Part shown: piece by piece, positions 1 to 10,482 of the stretch
Numbering within the stretch: the stretch's first letter is position 1
Layout: every line of letters starts with the position of its first letter
NCBI RefSeq assembly: GCF_026212465.1
Contig: NC_080055.1
Coordinates: 16,274,714-16,338,713, forward strand
From: Amaranthus tricolor
Taxonomy: Eukaryota; Streptophyta; Magnoliopsida; Caryophyllales; Amaranthaceae
Reading direction: 5' to 3'
DNA length: 64,000 nt
Notes under the pieces: generated by a model
Told to the model about the DNA's origin: nothing
What the model saw: the letters and a program-made list of their open reading frames with translations, nothing else
Databases searched by the model: none
Program-made: the position numbers and the translations under genes

Positions 1-209
1 CATTATCTCAAGAGTCACACACATGAGACTCTTCACCTTAATCTTCATTAACACCAATAATTCCCATGAATACTCTTCACCTTATTACACCCTTTTGGAT
101 TCCACAACTCAAGAGTCACACACATGAATTCAACCCTTTAATGTGCACTCAAGTCACACATTAGTATAGTATCATTTATAATCACATTAGTATACTACCA
201 TTCATAACA
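1..209 (-). repeat. Second LTR of the first copia element (partial)
   Basis: This is the inner 209 bp of the 3' LTR, with the rest outside the window. It matches 4363-4571 without a difference. It joins directly to truncated RNase H coding sequence, with no recognisable polypurine tract between. Confidence 0.88.
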
Positions 210-3200
210 TATTATATAGTATACTTACCTCACACACTTTGTTGCACATTTCACCAACAAGACCTTTAAGCCATTTTGCTTCCTTGAATGACTCGGCCAC
301 GGCTATGTACTCCGCTTCGGTTGTAGAAAGAGCAACCACATCTTGCAAAGATGATTGCCAACTAATCGCCGAACCACCCAAAGTAAACACAAACCCACTT
401 GTGGACTTTCTATTATCTAGATCACCACCATAATCCGAGTCACAAAACCCGGTTAGCTCACTTGAATTTTTCCCATACATGAGACAAACATTTGAAGTAT
501 CTTTCAAATACCTCAATAGCCATTTTAGTGCCTCCCAATGTCCCTTACCCGGATTAGACATATATCTACTCACCAAACTCACCGCATGAGCAATGTCGGG
601 CCTAGAGCATACCATAACATACATAATGCTACCAACGACACTAGTGTATGGAATTCTTACCATTTGCTCTTCTTCCTCTTTTGTTTGTGCACACAAATTC
701 TTGGACAATTTGAAATGAGAAGCAAGAGGAGTAGACACACCTTTAGCATCATCCATGGAGAAACGTTGAACAACTTTCTCAATGTACTTCCTTTGACTAA
801 GGTATAAGACACCCTTAGCCCGATCTCTCAAAATCTCCATCCCAAGAATCTTCTTGGCTTCACCAAGATCTTTCATATCAAATTCACTTGAAAGCAACTC
901 TTTCAAGTCCTCCACCTTGAGCAAAGAGCTACATGCTACTAGCATATCATCAACATATAAGAGCAAATATAGTAAAGAACCAGCTTCAAATTTCTTAAGA
1001 TAAACACAGCTATCATAAGAACTTCTAACAAAATCATGTGAAATCATAAAGGAATCAAACCTTTTGTACCATTGCCTTGGAGATTGCTTCAACCCATACA
1101 ATGACCTCTTCAATCTACACACATGATTCTCCTTACCGGCTACCTCAAAACCTTCCGGTTGCTTCATAAAGATTTCTTCTTCAAGCTCACCGTGAAGAAA
1201 AGCCGTCTTTACATCCAATTGATGTAACTCCAAATCCTCCATCGCCACCAAAGCAAGCAATGCCCTAATAGAAGAGTGTTTCACGACCGGAGAGAAAACT
1301 TCGTGAAAATCAATACCCTCAATTTGAGAGTATCCCTTTGCAACAACCCTTGCTTTGTAGATGGGAGGAATATCACTAGAAGGACCCTCCTTCCTCTTGA
1401 ATATCCACTTGCACCCCACAATCTTCTTTTTCTTTGGTGCAACAACGATATCCCAAGTTCCATTCTTCGCAAGAGATTCCATCTCTTGTTTCATAGCAAT
1501 CAACCACTTGCTTGAGTCATTTGAGGCCATAGCCTCCTTGTACGTACTTGGTTCATTTAACCCTTCAACTTCGCTAGCAATGTTGAGAGCATAAACAACA
1601 TAATCACACTCTTCAATGTACCTCCTTGGAGCCACGATCTTCCTTCTTTGCCTAGTTGTGGACAAAGGAGGAGACCTTTGTTGAACATCATCATTTTTCT
1701 CATTATCAATATTGGAGGATTCAACCTCTACTTGTGCTTCATTATCATCATTATTAAAAGGTTTTTCAACATTAGATATAAGCATGCTATCTTCATCAAA
1801 AACAACATCTCTAGAAACAATAATTTTCTTTGAATCATTACACCATACCCTATACCCCTTTACACCCACTCCATACCCCACAAAGATACCTTTTCTAGCC
1901 CTAGGTTCTAACTTACCATCATTTACATGAATATAAGCTGGACAACCAAAGATTCTAAGACTAGAATAGTTTACCGGAGTGTTGTACCATACCTCTTGTG
2001 GCGACTTGAACTTCAAGGCGGTATGAGGTGAACGGTTGATCAAATAACATGCCGTAGCCACCGCTTCGGCCCAAAATTGTTTCCCCAAATTTGCTTGATT
2101 TAGCATGCATCTTGCCCTTTCCAATAACGTTTTATTCATCCTCTCCGCAACACCATTTTGTTGAGGACGACCTGCACAAGTTCTATGTCTAACAATACCT
2201 TCATTAGAACAATAATTGAGAAACTTGCTATCAACAAATTCAAGACCATTGTCGGTTCTCAAGGTCTTGATGCTCCTACCGGCTTTCTTTTCAATCATCT
2301 TCTTCCATTCCAAGAAGACATCAAAAACTTCATATTTATGTTTTATAAAATAACACCAAACTTTCCTAGAGTAATCATCAATAAAGGTCAACATGTAGCT
2401 ACAACCACTAAGGGAGGGCGTTCGAGAAGGCCCCCACAAGTCGGAATGGACATAATCTAATATCCCCTTAGTGTTGTGGATGGCGGGTTTAAAACTAACT
2501 CTCTTGTGTTTCCCATAAACACAATGTTCACAAAAACCAAGGTTCCCAAAATTTTTCCCATTAAATAAACCTTGTTTAGAGAGTTCAAATATACCTCTTT
2601 CGCTCATGTGACCAAGCCTTAAGTGCCAAAGTTTGGTGTCACGATCGGACATTGTGCTTGTGGATACATTCGCCGAGCCAAGAATGGTTGAACCTTGAAG
2701 AGCATACAAACTCCCATTCAACCTCCCCTTCATCACCACTAGTGAACCCTTGGCTACCTTCATAACTCCACCTTCACAAGTGATTCTACACCCGATCTTA
2801 TCAAGAGTACCCAAAGATAAAAGATTCTTTTTCAAGCCCGGGACATACCTTACATTGGTTAAGGTCCTCACAATCCCATCAAACATTTTAATTTTAATGC
2901 TCCCAATCCCAACAACCTTACATGTGGTGTTGTTTCCCATGGTAACATTTCCCCCATCAACACTTTCAAATGTATGGAAGAAAGTTTTGTTGGGAGTCAT
3001 GTGGAATGTGCACCCCGAATCAAGAATCCATTCATTATTACCTTTGTACTCATGAGTGGCAACAAGAACATCGCCATCATCACTATCATTCACATAACTA
3101 GCATTGGCATTGCTAGTTCCTTCCCTTGCCTCTTCTTCTAGCTTTCCCTTAAGCTTCCAACAATCCTTCTTGATGTGGCCCTTAAGCTTACAATAGTTAC

Positions 3201-3903
3201 AAGTCTTATTTTTGTTTGGCCTTACGGACTTGGACCTTCCTTTACCCTTGTTTCCACTCCCACTAGTGGAACCTTTCTCTTGTGACCTCCCTCTTACAAA
3301 CAAACCGTCACTAGCATTGCTTGGTGACTTTTGTGACAATTGTGTATCAATGAGATCCCTTTGAGTCAAGGCATTCTTCACATCATCACTACTCAAATTA
3401 TCTCTACCATAAAGTAGAGTTTCTCTAAAATTTTTATAAGAAGGGGGTAAAGAACATAAAAGATAAATTGACAAGTCTTCATCATCAAGCTTAACATCAA
3501 TGTTTTGTAAATCCATAACAATGGAACAAAACTCATCCAAGTGAGGTTTTAAAAGTTTACCTTCCTCCAAGCGTAAGTCGTAGAGTCTACTCTTCAAAAG
3601 TAGCCTATTGGTAACACTCTTGGCCATGTAGAGTGATTCCAATTTCTCCCATATACTCTTGGTTGTTGTTTCTTTAACAACCTCTCTTAGAACTTCATTG
3701 GATAAGCATAATTGGATTGCCGATAACGCCTTTGTGTCTATCTCTTCCCATCTCGATGCGGACATTCCTTCCGGCATCTTCTCTACACCATCAATCGCCT
3801 TGTGCACACCATTTTGAATCAAAATGGCTCTCATTTTGACTTGCCATAAGCCAAAGTTTACATTCCTATCAAACTTCTCAATATCGAGCTTCATTGTAGT
3901 CAT
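202..3903 (-). CDS. Copia gag-pol polyprotein, intact except for the RNase H C-terminus
   Basis: A single open frame gives a 1,234-aa polyprotein from the first likely Met (MTTMKLD). The open frame itself extends 19 codons upstream to 3960, but those codons run through the primer-binding site. Counted from 3960, the order is: gag domain (about 25-230), CCHC zinc knuckle CNYCKLKGHIKKDC (254-267), aspartic protease WILDSG (311-316), HHCC and DDE integrase core (about 450-700), reverse transcriptase with YVDD (1002-1005) and RNase H (about 1170 on). The integrase-RT order is that of copia. RNase H has its first Asp (CDSDY) and its Glu (TTEAEY) but stops before the third catalytic Asp, because the frame runs straight into the LTR (last residues ILYNML). 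There are no other stops or frameshifts. Confidence 0.95.
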   Translation of the reverse strand: MTTMKLDIEKFDRNVNFGLWQVKMRAILIQNGVHKAIDGVEKMPEGMSASRWEEIDTKALSAIQLCLSNEVLREVVKETTTKSIWEKLESLYMAKSVTNRLLLKSRLYDLRLEEGKLLKPHLDEFCSIVMDLQNIDVKLDDEDLSIYLLCSLPPSYKNFRETLLYGRDNLSSDDVKNALTQRDLIDTQLSQKSPSNASDGLFVRGRSQEKGSTSGSGNKGKGRSKSVRPNKNKTCNYCKLKGHIKKDCWKLKGKLEEEAREGTSNANASYVNDSDDGDVLVATHEYKGNNEWILDSGCTFHMTPNKTFFHTFESVDGGNVTMGNNTTCKVVGIGSIKIKMFDGIVRTLTNVRYVPGLKKNLLSLGTLDKIGCRITCEGGVMKVAKGSLVVMKGRLNGSLYALQGSTILGSANVSTSTMSDRDTKLWHLRLGHMSERGIFELSKQGLFNGKNFGNLGFCEHCVYGKHKRVSFKPAIHNTKGILDYVHSDLWGPSRTPSLSGCSYMLTFIDDYSRKVWCYFIKHKYEVFDVFLEWKKMIEKKAGRSIKTLRTDNGLEFVDSKFLNYCSNEGIVRHRTCAGRPQQNGVAERMNKTLLERARCMLNQANLGKQFWAEAVATACYLINRSPHTALKFKSPQEVWYNTPVNYSSLRIFGCPAYIHVNDGKLEPRARKGIFVGYGVGVKGYRVWCNDSKKIIVSRDVVFDEDSMLISNVEKPFNNDDNEAQVEVESSNIDNEKNDDVQQRSPPLSTTRQRRKIVAPRRYIEECDYVVYALNIASEVEGLNEPSTYKEAMASNDSSKWLIAMKQEMESLAKNGTWDIVVAPKKKKIVGCKWIFKRKEGPSSDIPPIYKARVVAKGYSQIEGIDFHEVFSPVVKHSSIRALLALVAMEDLELHQLDVKTAFLHGELEEEIFMKQPEGFEVAGKENHVCRLKRSLYGLKQSPRQWYKRFDSFMISHDFVRSSYDSCVYLKKFEAGSLLYLLLYVDDMLVACSSLLKVEDLKELLSSEFDMKDLGEAKKILGMEILRDRAKGVLYLSQRKYIEKVVQRFSMDDAKGVSTPLASHFKLSKNLCAQTKEEEEQMVRIPYTSVVGSIMYVMVCSRPDIAHAVSLVSRYMSNPGKGHWEALKWLLRYLKDTSNVCLMYGKNSSELTGFCDSDYGGDLDNRKSTSGFVFTLGGSAISWQSSLQDVVALSTTEAEYIAVAESFKEAKWLKGLVGEMCNKVCEVSILYNML

Positions 3904-3945
3904 GATTTTCAAGTAATAATTTCTTAAAACACCGCAAAATAACCT

Positions 3946-3959
3946 TGGCTCTGATACCA
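3946..3959 (-). other. Primer-binding site (initiator Met tRNA)
   Basis: The minus strand reads TGGTATCAGAGCC next to the LTR end. It complements the 3' end of plant initiator methionine tRNA and fixes the element's orientation and the 5' LTR boundary. Confidence 0.85.
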
Positions 3960-3961
3960 AT

Positions 3962-4571
3962 TGAAAACGATCGCCAAATACTTACGATGTTAAGAACAAA
4001 CAACAATGAGCAAACAACAATGAGCAAAATTAAGTTTGACAAAGTAACAAACAAGGACACAAAGATTTAAGGAGGTTCACCCAATGATGGCTACGTCCTC
4101 CGTGGTGTGTAGTTTATGTTTATATTATATCAAATGAATACAAACAACACTTCAATATGAAGAATTACAATTGAGATAGAGATAACAACAATAGGCTATG
4201 TGTTTGGCTTAAGGGTTGTGTTTGATGTGTTTTGCATACTTGAAGTGTGGGTATGAGAGCCCTATTTATAGTGCTAGGTACTTGAAGATGAATGGCTCAC
4301 ATAAATACATAGTTAATTTAGGGTAATGAATACTATGAAATAACTCTAAGAACTTGAAAAGGCATTATCTCAAGAGTCACACACATGAGACTCTTCACCT
4401 TAATCTTCATTAACACCAATAATTCCCATGAATACTCTTCACCTTATTACACCCTTTTGGATTCCACAACTCAAGAGTCACACACATGAATTCAACCCTT
4501 TAATGTGCACTCAAGTCACACATTAGTATAGTATCATTTATAATCACATTAGTATACTACCATTCATAACA
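3962..4571 (-). repeat. 5' LTR of the first copia element (610 bp)
   Basis: The LTR is bounded by TG at 3962 and CA at 4571 on the plus strand. On the minus strand it is followed after two bases by TGGTATCAGAGCC. An 18-bp motif beginning CAAGAGTCACACACATGA occurs twice within it, near 4371 and 4471. Bases 4363-4571 are identical to 1-209. Confidence 0.9.
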
Positions 4572-4764
4572 TATTATATGGCCAAAAATTAAATTTTTGT
4601 TTGCTGGAAAAGTAAATTATAGCTTTTAGCTATATATCTCCATTGTTAAACAAATATAACTATAAGAAAATTAGATATGACTACGTGTTTTCTTTTCGTA
4701 TTTTATAATAAAGTCCATGTGTACCTTATACTTTATCTTCTTCATCAGTCCAATTATAACTATA

Positions 4765-4771
<7 letters not shown>

Positions 4772-4822
<51 letters not shown>
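4772..4822. repeat. (TA)n microsatellite
   Basis: About 50 bp of pure TA dinucleotide is followed by AT-rich ATTAAT repeats to about 4855. The stretch 4572-4771 before it holds nothing I recognise. Confidence 0.95.
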
Positions 4823-4830
<8 letters not shown>

Positions 4831-4857
4831 TATTAATAATATTAATATTAATTAATA

Positions 4858-5110
4858 CTCTCTCCATTTTCATATGTTTTTCTCAAATAAAATTTAAGAA
4901 TTTTAGTTTCAAACTTTGATTATGATTTCTCATCAATCTATATGAGAAAACAAATTCATTTGGGATCTTGATAAATTCGTGTCAATATACATTCTCTAGA
5001 TATAAAATTTTTATAATTTTTGAAAACTCACAATTAAAATTATTTGACTTTTAAGTTTGAATTGGGATTCGCGCAAAAAGCGAACGAAGAAAAAATGAAA
5101 ACAGAAAGAG
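4858..5110. mobile_element. Stowaway-like MITE (253 bp)
   Basis: It begins CTCTCTCCATTTTCAT and ends with the inverse of CTCTTTCTGTTTTCAT. It is flanked on both sides by TA (4856-4857 and 5111-5112), the Tc1/mariner target duplication. There is no coding capacity. Its right 100 bp recurs at 5466-5563. Confidence 0.7.
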
Positions 5111-5112
5111 TA

Positions 5113-6400
5113 TTTATAATAATTATTAATATTAAGTAATATTAACAATATTAATAATAGATAATAGATTTGACCAACCTACAAGCCAAAAGCCAACCAA
5201 AAAGTTAGGCGAAAAGACATAAACCAAACACCCCCAAAGTTATAAATAGTGAAAATATTATTCATTTTTGTTGAACTGAATAGTGTTAACAAATTTGACA
5301 AACTAACACGCCAAAAGATAAAATTAACCAAAAATCTAAGCAAAAAGTCATAAACCAAATACCCCAAAGTAATGAATAGTGAAAACACTACTTAGTTTTG
5401 TTGAAATGGATAGTGTTAAAACCTTACCCAGATTTTATAGTTAATAGATAATATAATAGATGATAGATTTTTGAAAACTCACAATTAAAATTATTTGACT
5501 TTTAAGTTTGAATTGAAATTTGCGCAAAAAGTGAATGAGAAGAATAAATAAAAATAGAGGGAGTATTAATTAAAGTATATTAATATTAATATTAATAATA
5601 TTAATATTAATTAATATTAACAATATTAATAATTGATAATAGATATGACAAAACAACAAGTTAAAAGTTAAAAGCCAACAAAAAAGTTAGGCAAAAAGCC
5701 ATAAACTAAACCCCCCAAAGTAATGAATAGTTAAAACTTTATACACTTTTGTTGAAATGAATATGTTAATAGATTTGACCAACCAACAAGGCAAAAGTTA
5801 ACCAAAAAGTTAGGCAAAAAGCCATAAACTAAACACCCCCAAAGTAATGAATAGTGCAAACACTATTCATTCTTGTTGAAATGAATTATGTTATTAGATT
5901 TGACCAACCAACATGCCAAAAATCAACCAAAAAGTTAGCCAAAAAGTCATAAACCAAACACCTTAAATAGTGAAAACGCTATTCTTTTTTGTTAAAATGA
6001 ATATTAAAACCTTAGCCACATTTTATAGTTAATAGATAATAGATTTGTTGAAACAAATAGTGTTAAAACCTTAGTCACATTTTATAGTTAATAGATAATA
6101 GAAATACATAATTGATAATAAAAGTATTAATTGATATTTATATTAATAATATTAATACTAATTATTGATATTAATTAATATTAACAATATTAATAATATA
6201 TAATAAATAATAAATAATAAATAATAAATAATAAATAATAGATTTCACCAATCAACAAGTTAAAAGTCAAAAACCAACCAAAAAGTTAGGCAAAAAGACA
6301 TAAACCAAACACCCCTAAAGTAATAAATAGTGAAAACACCGCCTTTCATTTTTGTTGAAATAAATAGTGTTAAAACCTTAGCCACATTTTATAGATATAA
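5113..6400. repeat. Field of degenerate ~110-140-bp repeat units
   Basis: At least six imperfect units start near 5168, 5292, 5643, 5775, 5897 and 6241. Each carries the order GATTTGACCAACCAACAAG, AAAAAGTTAGGCAAAAAG, CATAAACCAAACACCCC, AATGAATAGTGAAAAC and TTTTGTTGAAATGAATAGTG. They are separated by AATATTAAT-type AT-rich spacers and a TAAATAA microsatellite near 6195-6240. There is no open reading frame of note. It may be the remnant of a tandem array or of repeated MITE insertions. Confidence 0.75.
5466..5563. mobile_element. Second, half copy of the same Stowaway-like MITE
   Basis: It matches 5017-5110 closely and ends in AGAGGGAG before TA. The left half is absent and is replaced by the local repeat field. 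Confidence 0.6.
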
Positions 6401-6984
6401 CGTTTCACCATAACAAGTGTCAATCACTCAATTAAAGAATTTTCTACAGTTCATTAGATGCAAAATTGAACTGTAAAATTTTTTTGCTTGTTTTTTATAT
6501 GTAATAGATAAAAAAAAAAGAAACTAATTTAGAAAGAAAATGCAGTTTATGTATACCTGAGAACAAAAATCAAGAATAAAAAAGAACCCTTGTACAATCA
6601 TCCCAAAGGAATTAACAAATAACCACCAAAACCCATTATATAAACTTAAACATTTAACATATGTTCTTTAGCTTCCTTCAATTCAGCTCCAAATAAATTC
6701 ATTTAACCTATAAGTAAACCAGTGGTATTCCCAAAGCCATTGAGAAAAGGGAAGCCACTCTAATTACAAATTGTAATTTATAAATCAAAGTAAAACTAGC
6801 TACATGAACCGAGAAAGAGTTGAAGAGGAGAAGACATTTTTCAATGCAAATTGCAAAATCATTACTACTCCCAAAGCCATTTAAAAAAGGCAAGCCTATG
6901 TAATTATTCTAAAGTTGGTTTTTACAAGAGACATGAGATTCATTTAGTTGGGTCTTAAACACACTTTTTACTTTGCATTGACTA
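6401..6984. other. Unannotated AT-rich stretch
   Basis: I see no gene here. A duplicated phrase around CCCAAAGCCATTnAnAAAAGG occurs at 6730 and 6870. The short open frames have no recognisable similarity. Confidence 0.5.
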
Positions 6985-7109
6985 TTATTTACGGGGCCTT
7001 TCATTATCAATATGACTATTTTACATGGGCCCCCTAAATAACAATTTTTTTACTCCTTAAGTTTGGGCCCTGGGCGGTTGTCCTATTGGCCTACCCTCAG
7101 GGCCGACCC
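6985..7109. mobile_element. Probable hAT-type transposon end (relic)
   Basis: A run rich in GGGCC words ends in the near-palindrome CAGGGCCGACCCTG at 7096-7109. This is typical of one plant hAT terminus family. I could not find the opposite end or an 8-bp duplication. Confidence 0.4.
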
Positions 7110-7149
7110 TGGGTGCAATGTTCTTCCTTATTTTAGATAGTCAATTTTT

Positions 7150-7265
7150 CATATTGGAACTGCTGCTGCTGTCTGGGTGTGTCTTTGTTGAGAGTTATTG
7201 TATTTCACATATTGCAATTGCTACTGCTGCTTGGGTGTATCTTTGCTGCTGTTGCTGCTGCACAC
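7150..7265. repeat. Duplicated CTG-rich segment
   Basis: Two imperfect copies of about 45 bp (near 7152 and 7206) share CATATTGnAAnTGCTnCTGCTG and GGGTGTnTCTTTG. They sit in a trinucleotide-rich patch. A 68-codon open frame across it shows no domain. The remainder to 7674 holds nothing recognisable. Confidence 0.5.
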
Positions 7266-7674
7266 AGTGAAAGAAGTTGGCTACTGTCTTGCAACTCAAC
7301 TGCTGCCAGATATTTGTTGTTCGCTTAATGAAGAGTCTATTTCTCAATTGGTTTTATTGCTTTGTTTGTGTGGATTTGAGCTGCTAATACCTATGGCCTT
7401 TTAGTGATTGAGTTATAAAATTTGTACACTTTTTAGAACTTTGTATTGAAAATGAGTTGTAAATTTTTATTGCTTTAGTTTAAACTCTTTTTTATGAGGT
7501 TTCTCTTCATTCAGTCCGAGTAATTTATTATTTTAATGATAATAAAAACTTTATCAATTATAATAATAATATTAATAAAAAATAATAATCCTGTCAATAA
7601 TTATATTAGTATCTATACCCGCACTTATTTACGTATAAAAACAAGAAGAAAAACAATAGAATGTACTAAATCAT

Positions 7675-7917
7675 TTAGCCACGCTTATTAAGTGAAGAAA
7701 TATTGTGATGCCTATAAGCATGGCAATTGGCAAAAAGTAATATCATCCATGCTTAAAGCGTGGCAAAAAACAAATTTAGCCACTATTAAGCGTGCCTAAA
7801 ATTTACTCCACAAGCTGGAAGCATGCTTAATTAAGCGTGACTAAATGCATCAGCCTCACATATAAGCGTGCCTAAATGTATTTTTAAGCGTAGGTGGAGA
7901 CAACATTTTTTGTAGTG
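7675..7917 (-). mobile_element. CACTA transposon end with subterminal repeats
   Basis: Read on the minus strand from 7917, the sequence starts CACTACAAAAAATG, the CACTA superfamily terminus. The next 240 bp contain at least seven copies, in both orientations, of a TTAAGCGTGGCTAAA-like word, the usual CACTA subterminal repeat. No matching second end lies within the nearby sequence, so this is one end of a truncated or distant element. Confidence 0.7.
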
Positions 7918-7919
7918 GT

Positions 7920-9000
7920 TTGAACGTCACATTATTATTTACCTAATTTAACATAGCTTTTAAATATGTTAATAAATTATATTCATTGTAAACTTATAAT
8001 TATTTAAATTTTTATTATTTACTTAATTTATTAGTCATGTAATCAATAAAAAACTAATAAGATTATTCCATTTGTCAAAACTCTAATAGTCTGATACTTG
8101 GAATTTTCTGACTTTTTTATAACAATCATATGATTATAATACAATCATACAATTGTTATAAAAAAGTTGAAAATTTTCAAGTGTCAGACCCTGTCCTTAG
8201 TTCTTTGTTTTCTTTTTGTAGTGGGTTCTCCTTTTATTTATAGGACTTTTGGTTATCTTTCTCGTGTATCTACGTCTCTTTATCTTTCTCGAGCCGGGGG
8301 ACTCCTTTAGCCACGCTCTTCTTTATGGGTATGAGTTGCCGCCGTCTTTCCCTCCCCAGACCTTGTTCTTAGTTTTCTATGAGCGGGAGACACTGGGTAG
8401 GATGATGATGATGATGTATGATTGTATTATTACATTTGTCAAAACTCTAATAGCCTCAGACTTGGTATTTTTCAACTCTTTTATAACATTGTATAATATG
8501 ATTATGATTATGATTATGATTATGATTATGATTATGAAAATAATTTAAATTAATATACTTGTCAAAATTCCTTACTTACGTATAAATTATGTTTTTTAAA
8601 AAAATCAATTTATTTAAGATTCTTATTTAGATATAAAGAATTAATGTAATGATATTTACTTACCTAATTTAACTTTTAAATTCATTTAGGAAAATAAATT
8701 ATCACGCAATCAATTATAGTCCTATCAAATTAATACATCTTGTAAAACTTTAAGAAGTCGCCATGTGTTATTTTCCAGTTCTTTTATTAGTATTTATTCT
8801 TAATTAGATATAAAGAATTTATGTAATAATATTTACTAACCTAATTTAACTTTAAAACTTGTAAAAATATTCCGTTTGGCAAAATTCTATAAAATCACCG
8901 CTTAAAATTATCCAGTTCTTTTATAGTATTGTATGATTAAGCCTTGTTTTTGTGCATTGTAGGATTCATCCTGTTTCTTGCGCATATGAGTGATCGCCTA
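7920..9000. repeat. Degenerate repeats and an ATTATG hexamer tract
   Basis: A motif containing TTGTCAAAACTCTAATAG followed by CTTTTTTATAACA recurs near 8075, 8436, 8730 and 8876. The first copy lies in an imperfect inverted repeat around 8110-8180. A hexanucleotide (ATTATG)n tract runs from about 8495 to 8536. No gene is supported. The next stretch, 9001-9369, also shows nothing. Confidence 0.6.
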
Positions 9001-9369
9001 GATCATCACATTAGAGAGCTTCAATAATACTTAATATCCCTACTTTTCTTGATTTATGCTACATATATCACTAAATTATTGTCTTTGATTGATTTATGTA
9101 CTAAGATATTTCTCCAAGTACTTGAATGTGTGAAATGAGTGAGAATGAATAGGATGGATGAATGAGAAATGAGAATGAAGATGATGAGTGTTACAATGCT
9201 TTAAAGAAAGAAGACAAGGGTGCATATGTAATTTCACACATCAATGGAAAAAAATGATTTTGAGTAATAATGTTACAGTAGCTTTAAGTACGATATTACA
9301 ATGTTACGCTATGAAATTTTTTTAAGATTTGCTACCATTGACGTTTCTTAAAACTACGTTACTAGCATA

Positions 9370-10482
9370 TTGAATATCCCTTCTTGTTTTAAATCAACTG
9401 GTCCAGGGTTTGGAACTCCAATTTCATGACGTTTAATTGATTCGTGAACATCATCCAAAAGTAACAGAAGTTTTCTGTCTATCAGGGCCTGATGTATAAG
9501 AGTGCAAATTTCATCTTCTGTGTGGGATCCAATTTGTACATTTCAATGATAACTGTTGTGCAATCTCATCTCTCACATGTTTTGATATGAAAATTTAGGG
9601 ACAATCACAAAAGCAACCTGGTCAAAGAACTCCTTGGCTGCAGCATGTTGGGACAAGTTTCTCAGGACAGTGGTCTTGCCACTACCCCCTCTTCCATATA
9701 GACCAATTCTTCTGTGACGAGGATCCTTGAAAGCTTCCACAATTTTCTCAACGGTACAATGGACATGTCTCGCTAGAACCTCGTTCATTTCACAACTCCC
9801 TGCCTGACATGAAATTCTGTGGACTTTTTCATTCTGGTCAAAAATGCCAAAAGCTGCAGATGTAGTTCGCACATCAGGATCCACTACAATCTGATCAAAC
9901 AAAATCTCCGATTGAGGAGGTTCACTCATTTGTAGTTCCATGTGACGCCTGTGTTAATTTGAAATCTGTGTCAAATATTTTAAAAGTTACAGATGTTGTT
10001 TGCTCATCAGGATCCACTGCAGTATGATCAAACAAACACCCTGATTGCGAAGGTTCACTCATTTGCAGTTCAGCTTCTACATCATATGACATCTGTGTTG
10101 ATTTTACTGCCTCAACCATTTCTTCACGGACATGAATATCAGTACAGAGAGATGAAGGGATGTCAACACTAGTACTTAGAGATGAACGGCTAACAAAATC
10201 ATGTTTTACTACATTTTTACCAGGAAGTCTTGATCCTGATATAGAAGGTTTATAGATGTTTTCCCCAATCGGGTGGTATAGTTCTGTTTCTAGAACATGT
10301 GAAATCTCCATTAATTCTGATGCACTCGAACGTGTATCCAAATCACTCTCAATTTCGGTTTCGAAACCAAGGGTAGCCTTATTTGGTAATTCATTACTTT
10401 CTTCCAATAGTTCCTTGTTCCTACTTGATACAGGGATTTTAGGAATTGCATCACTGCTAGTCACACTTATTTCCGCTTTTGC
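9370..10482 (-). pseudogene. NBS-type (NB-ARC) disease-resistance gene relic
   Basis: The minus strand encodes the start of an NB-ARC nucleotide-binding domain: P-loop GLYGRGGSGKTTVLRNL (near 9690) and, after two frameshifts near 9575 and 9520, a kinase-2 motif KLLLLLDDVHE (near 9460). Proteins of this family detect pathogen effectors. The frame closes near 9370, so the GLPL motif, the MHD motif and the LRRs are missing. An exon probably starts at 10482 after a T-rich acceptor. Its protein is acidic and Ser-rich and contains a segment of about 40 residues (ELQMSEPxQS...VDPD..TTS) present twice, with a frameshift between the copies near 9935. The gene is broken at several points and I call it a pseudogene. 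A copia element lies just upstream. Confidence 0.8.

Larger units (their letters stand above)
1..4571 (-). mobile_element. Young Ty1/copia LTR retrotransposon, left end cut by the window
   Basis: The element lies on the minus strand: 5' LTR at 3962-4571, primer-binding site just inside it, gag-pol at 3903-202, and part of the other LTR at 1-209. All 209 visible LTR bases are identical to 4363-4571, so the copy is very recent. The LTR begins TG and ends CA as read on the plus strand. The first eight bases beyond each LTR copy (210-217 and 4572-4579, TATTATAT) are also the same, which a normal element would not show. The sequence between RNase H and the left LTR, including the polypurine tract, is missing. 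The copy is therefore probably defective for second-strand priming despite its open reading frame. Confidence 0.93.

Noticed and set aside
8215..8400. Second CACTACAAAAAG word and the 99-codon frame after it as a CACTA element
   Set aside because: No subterminal repeats accompany it and the frame is low complexity.
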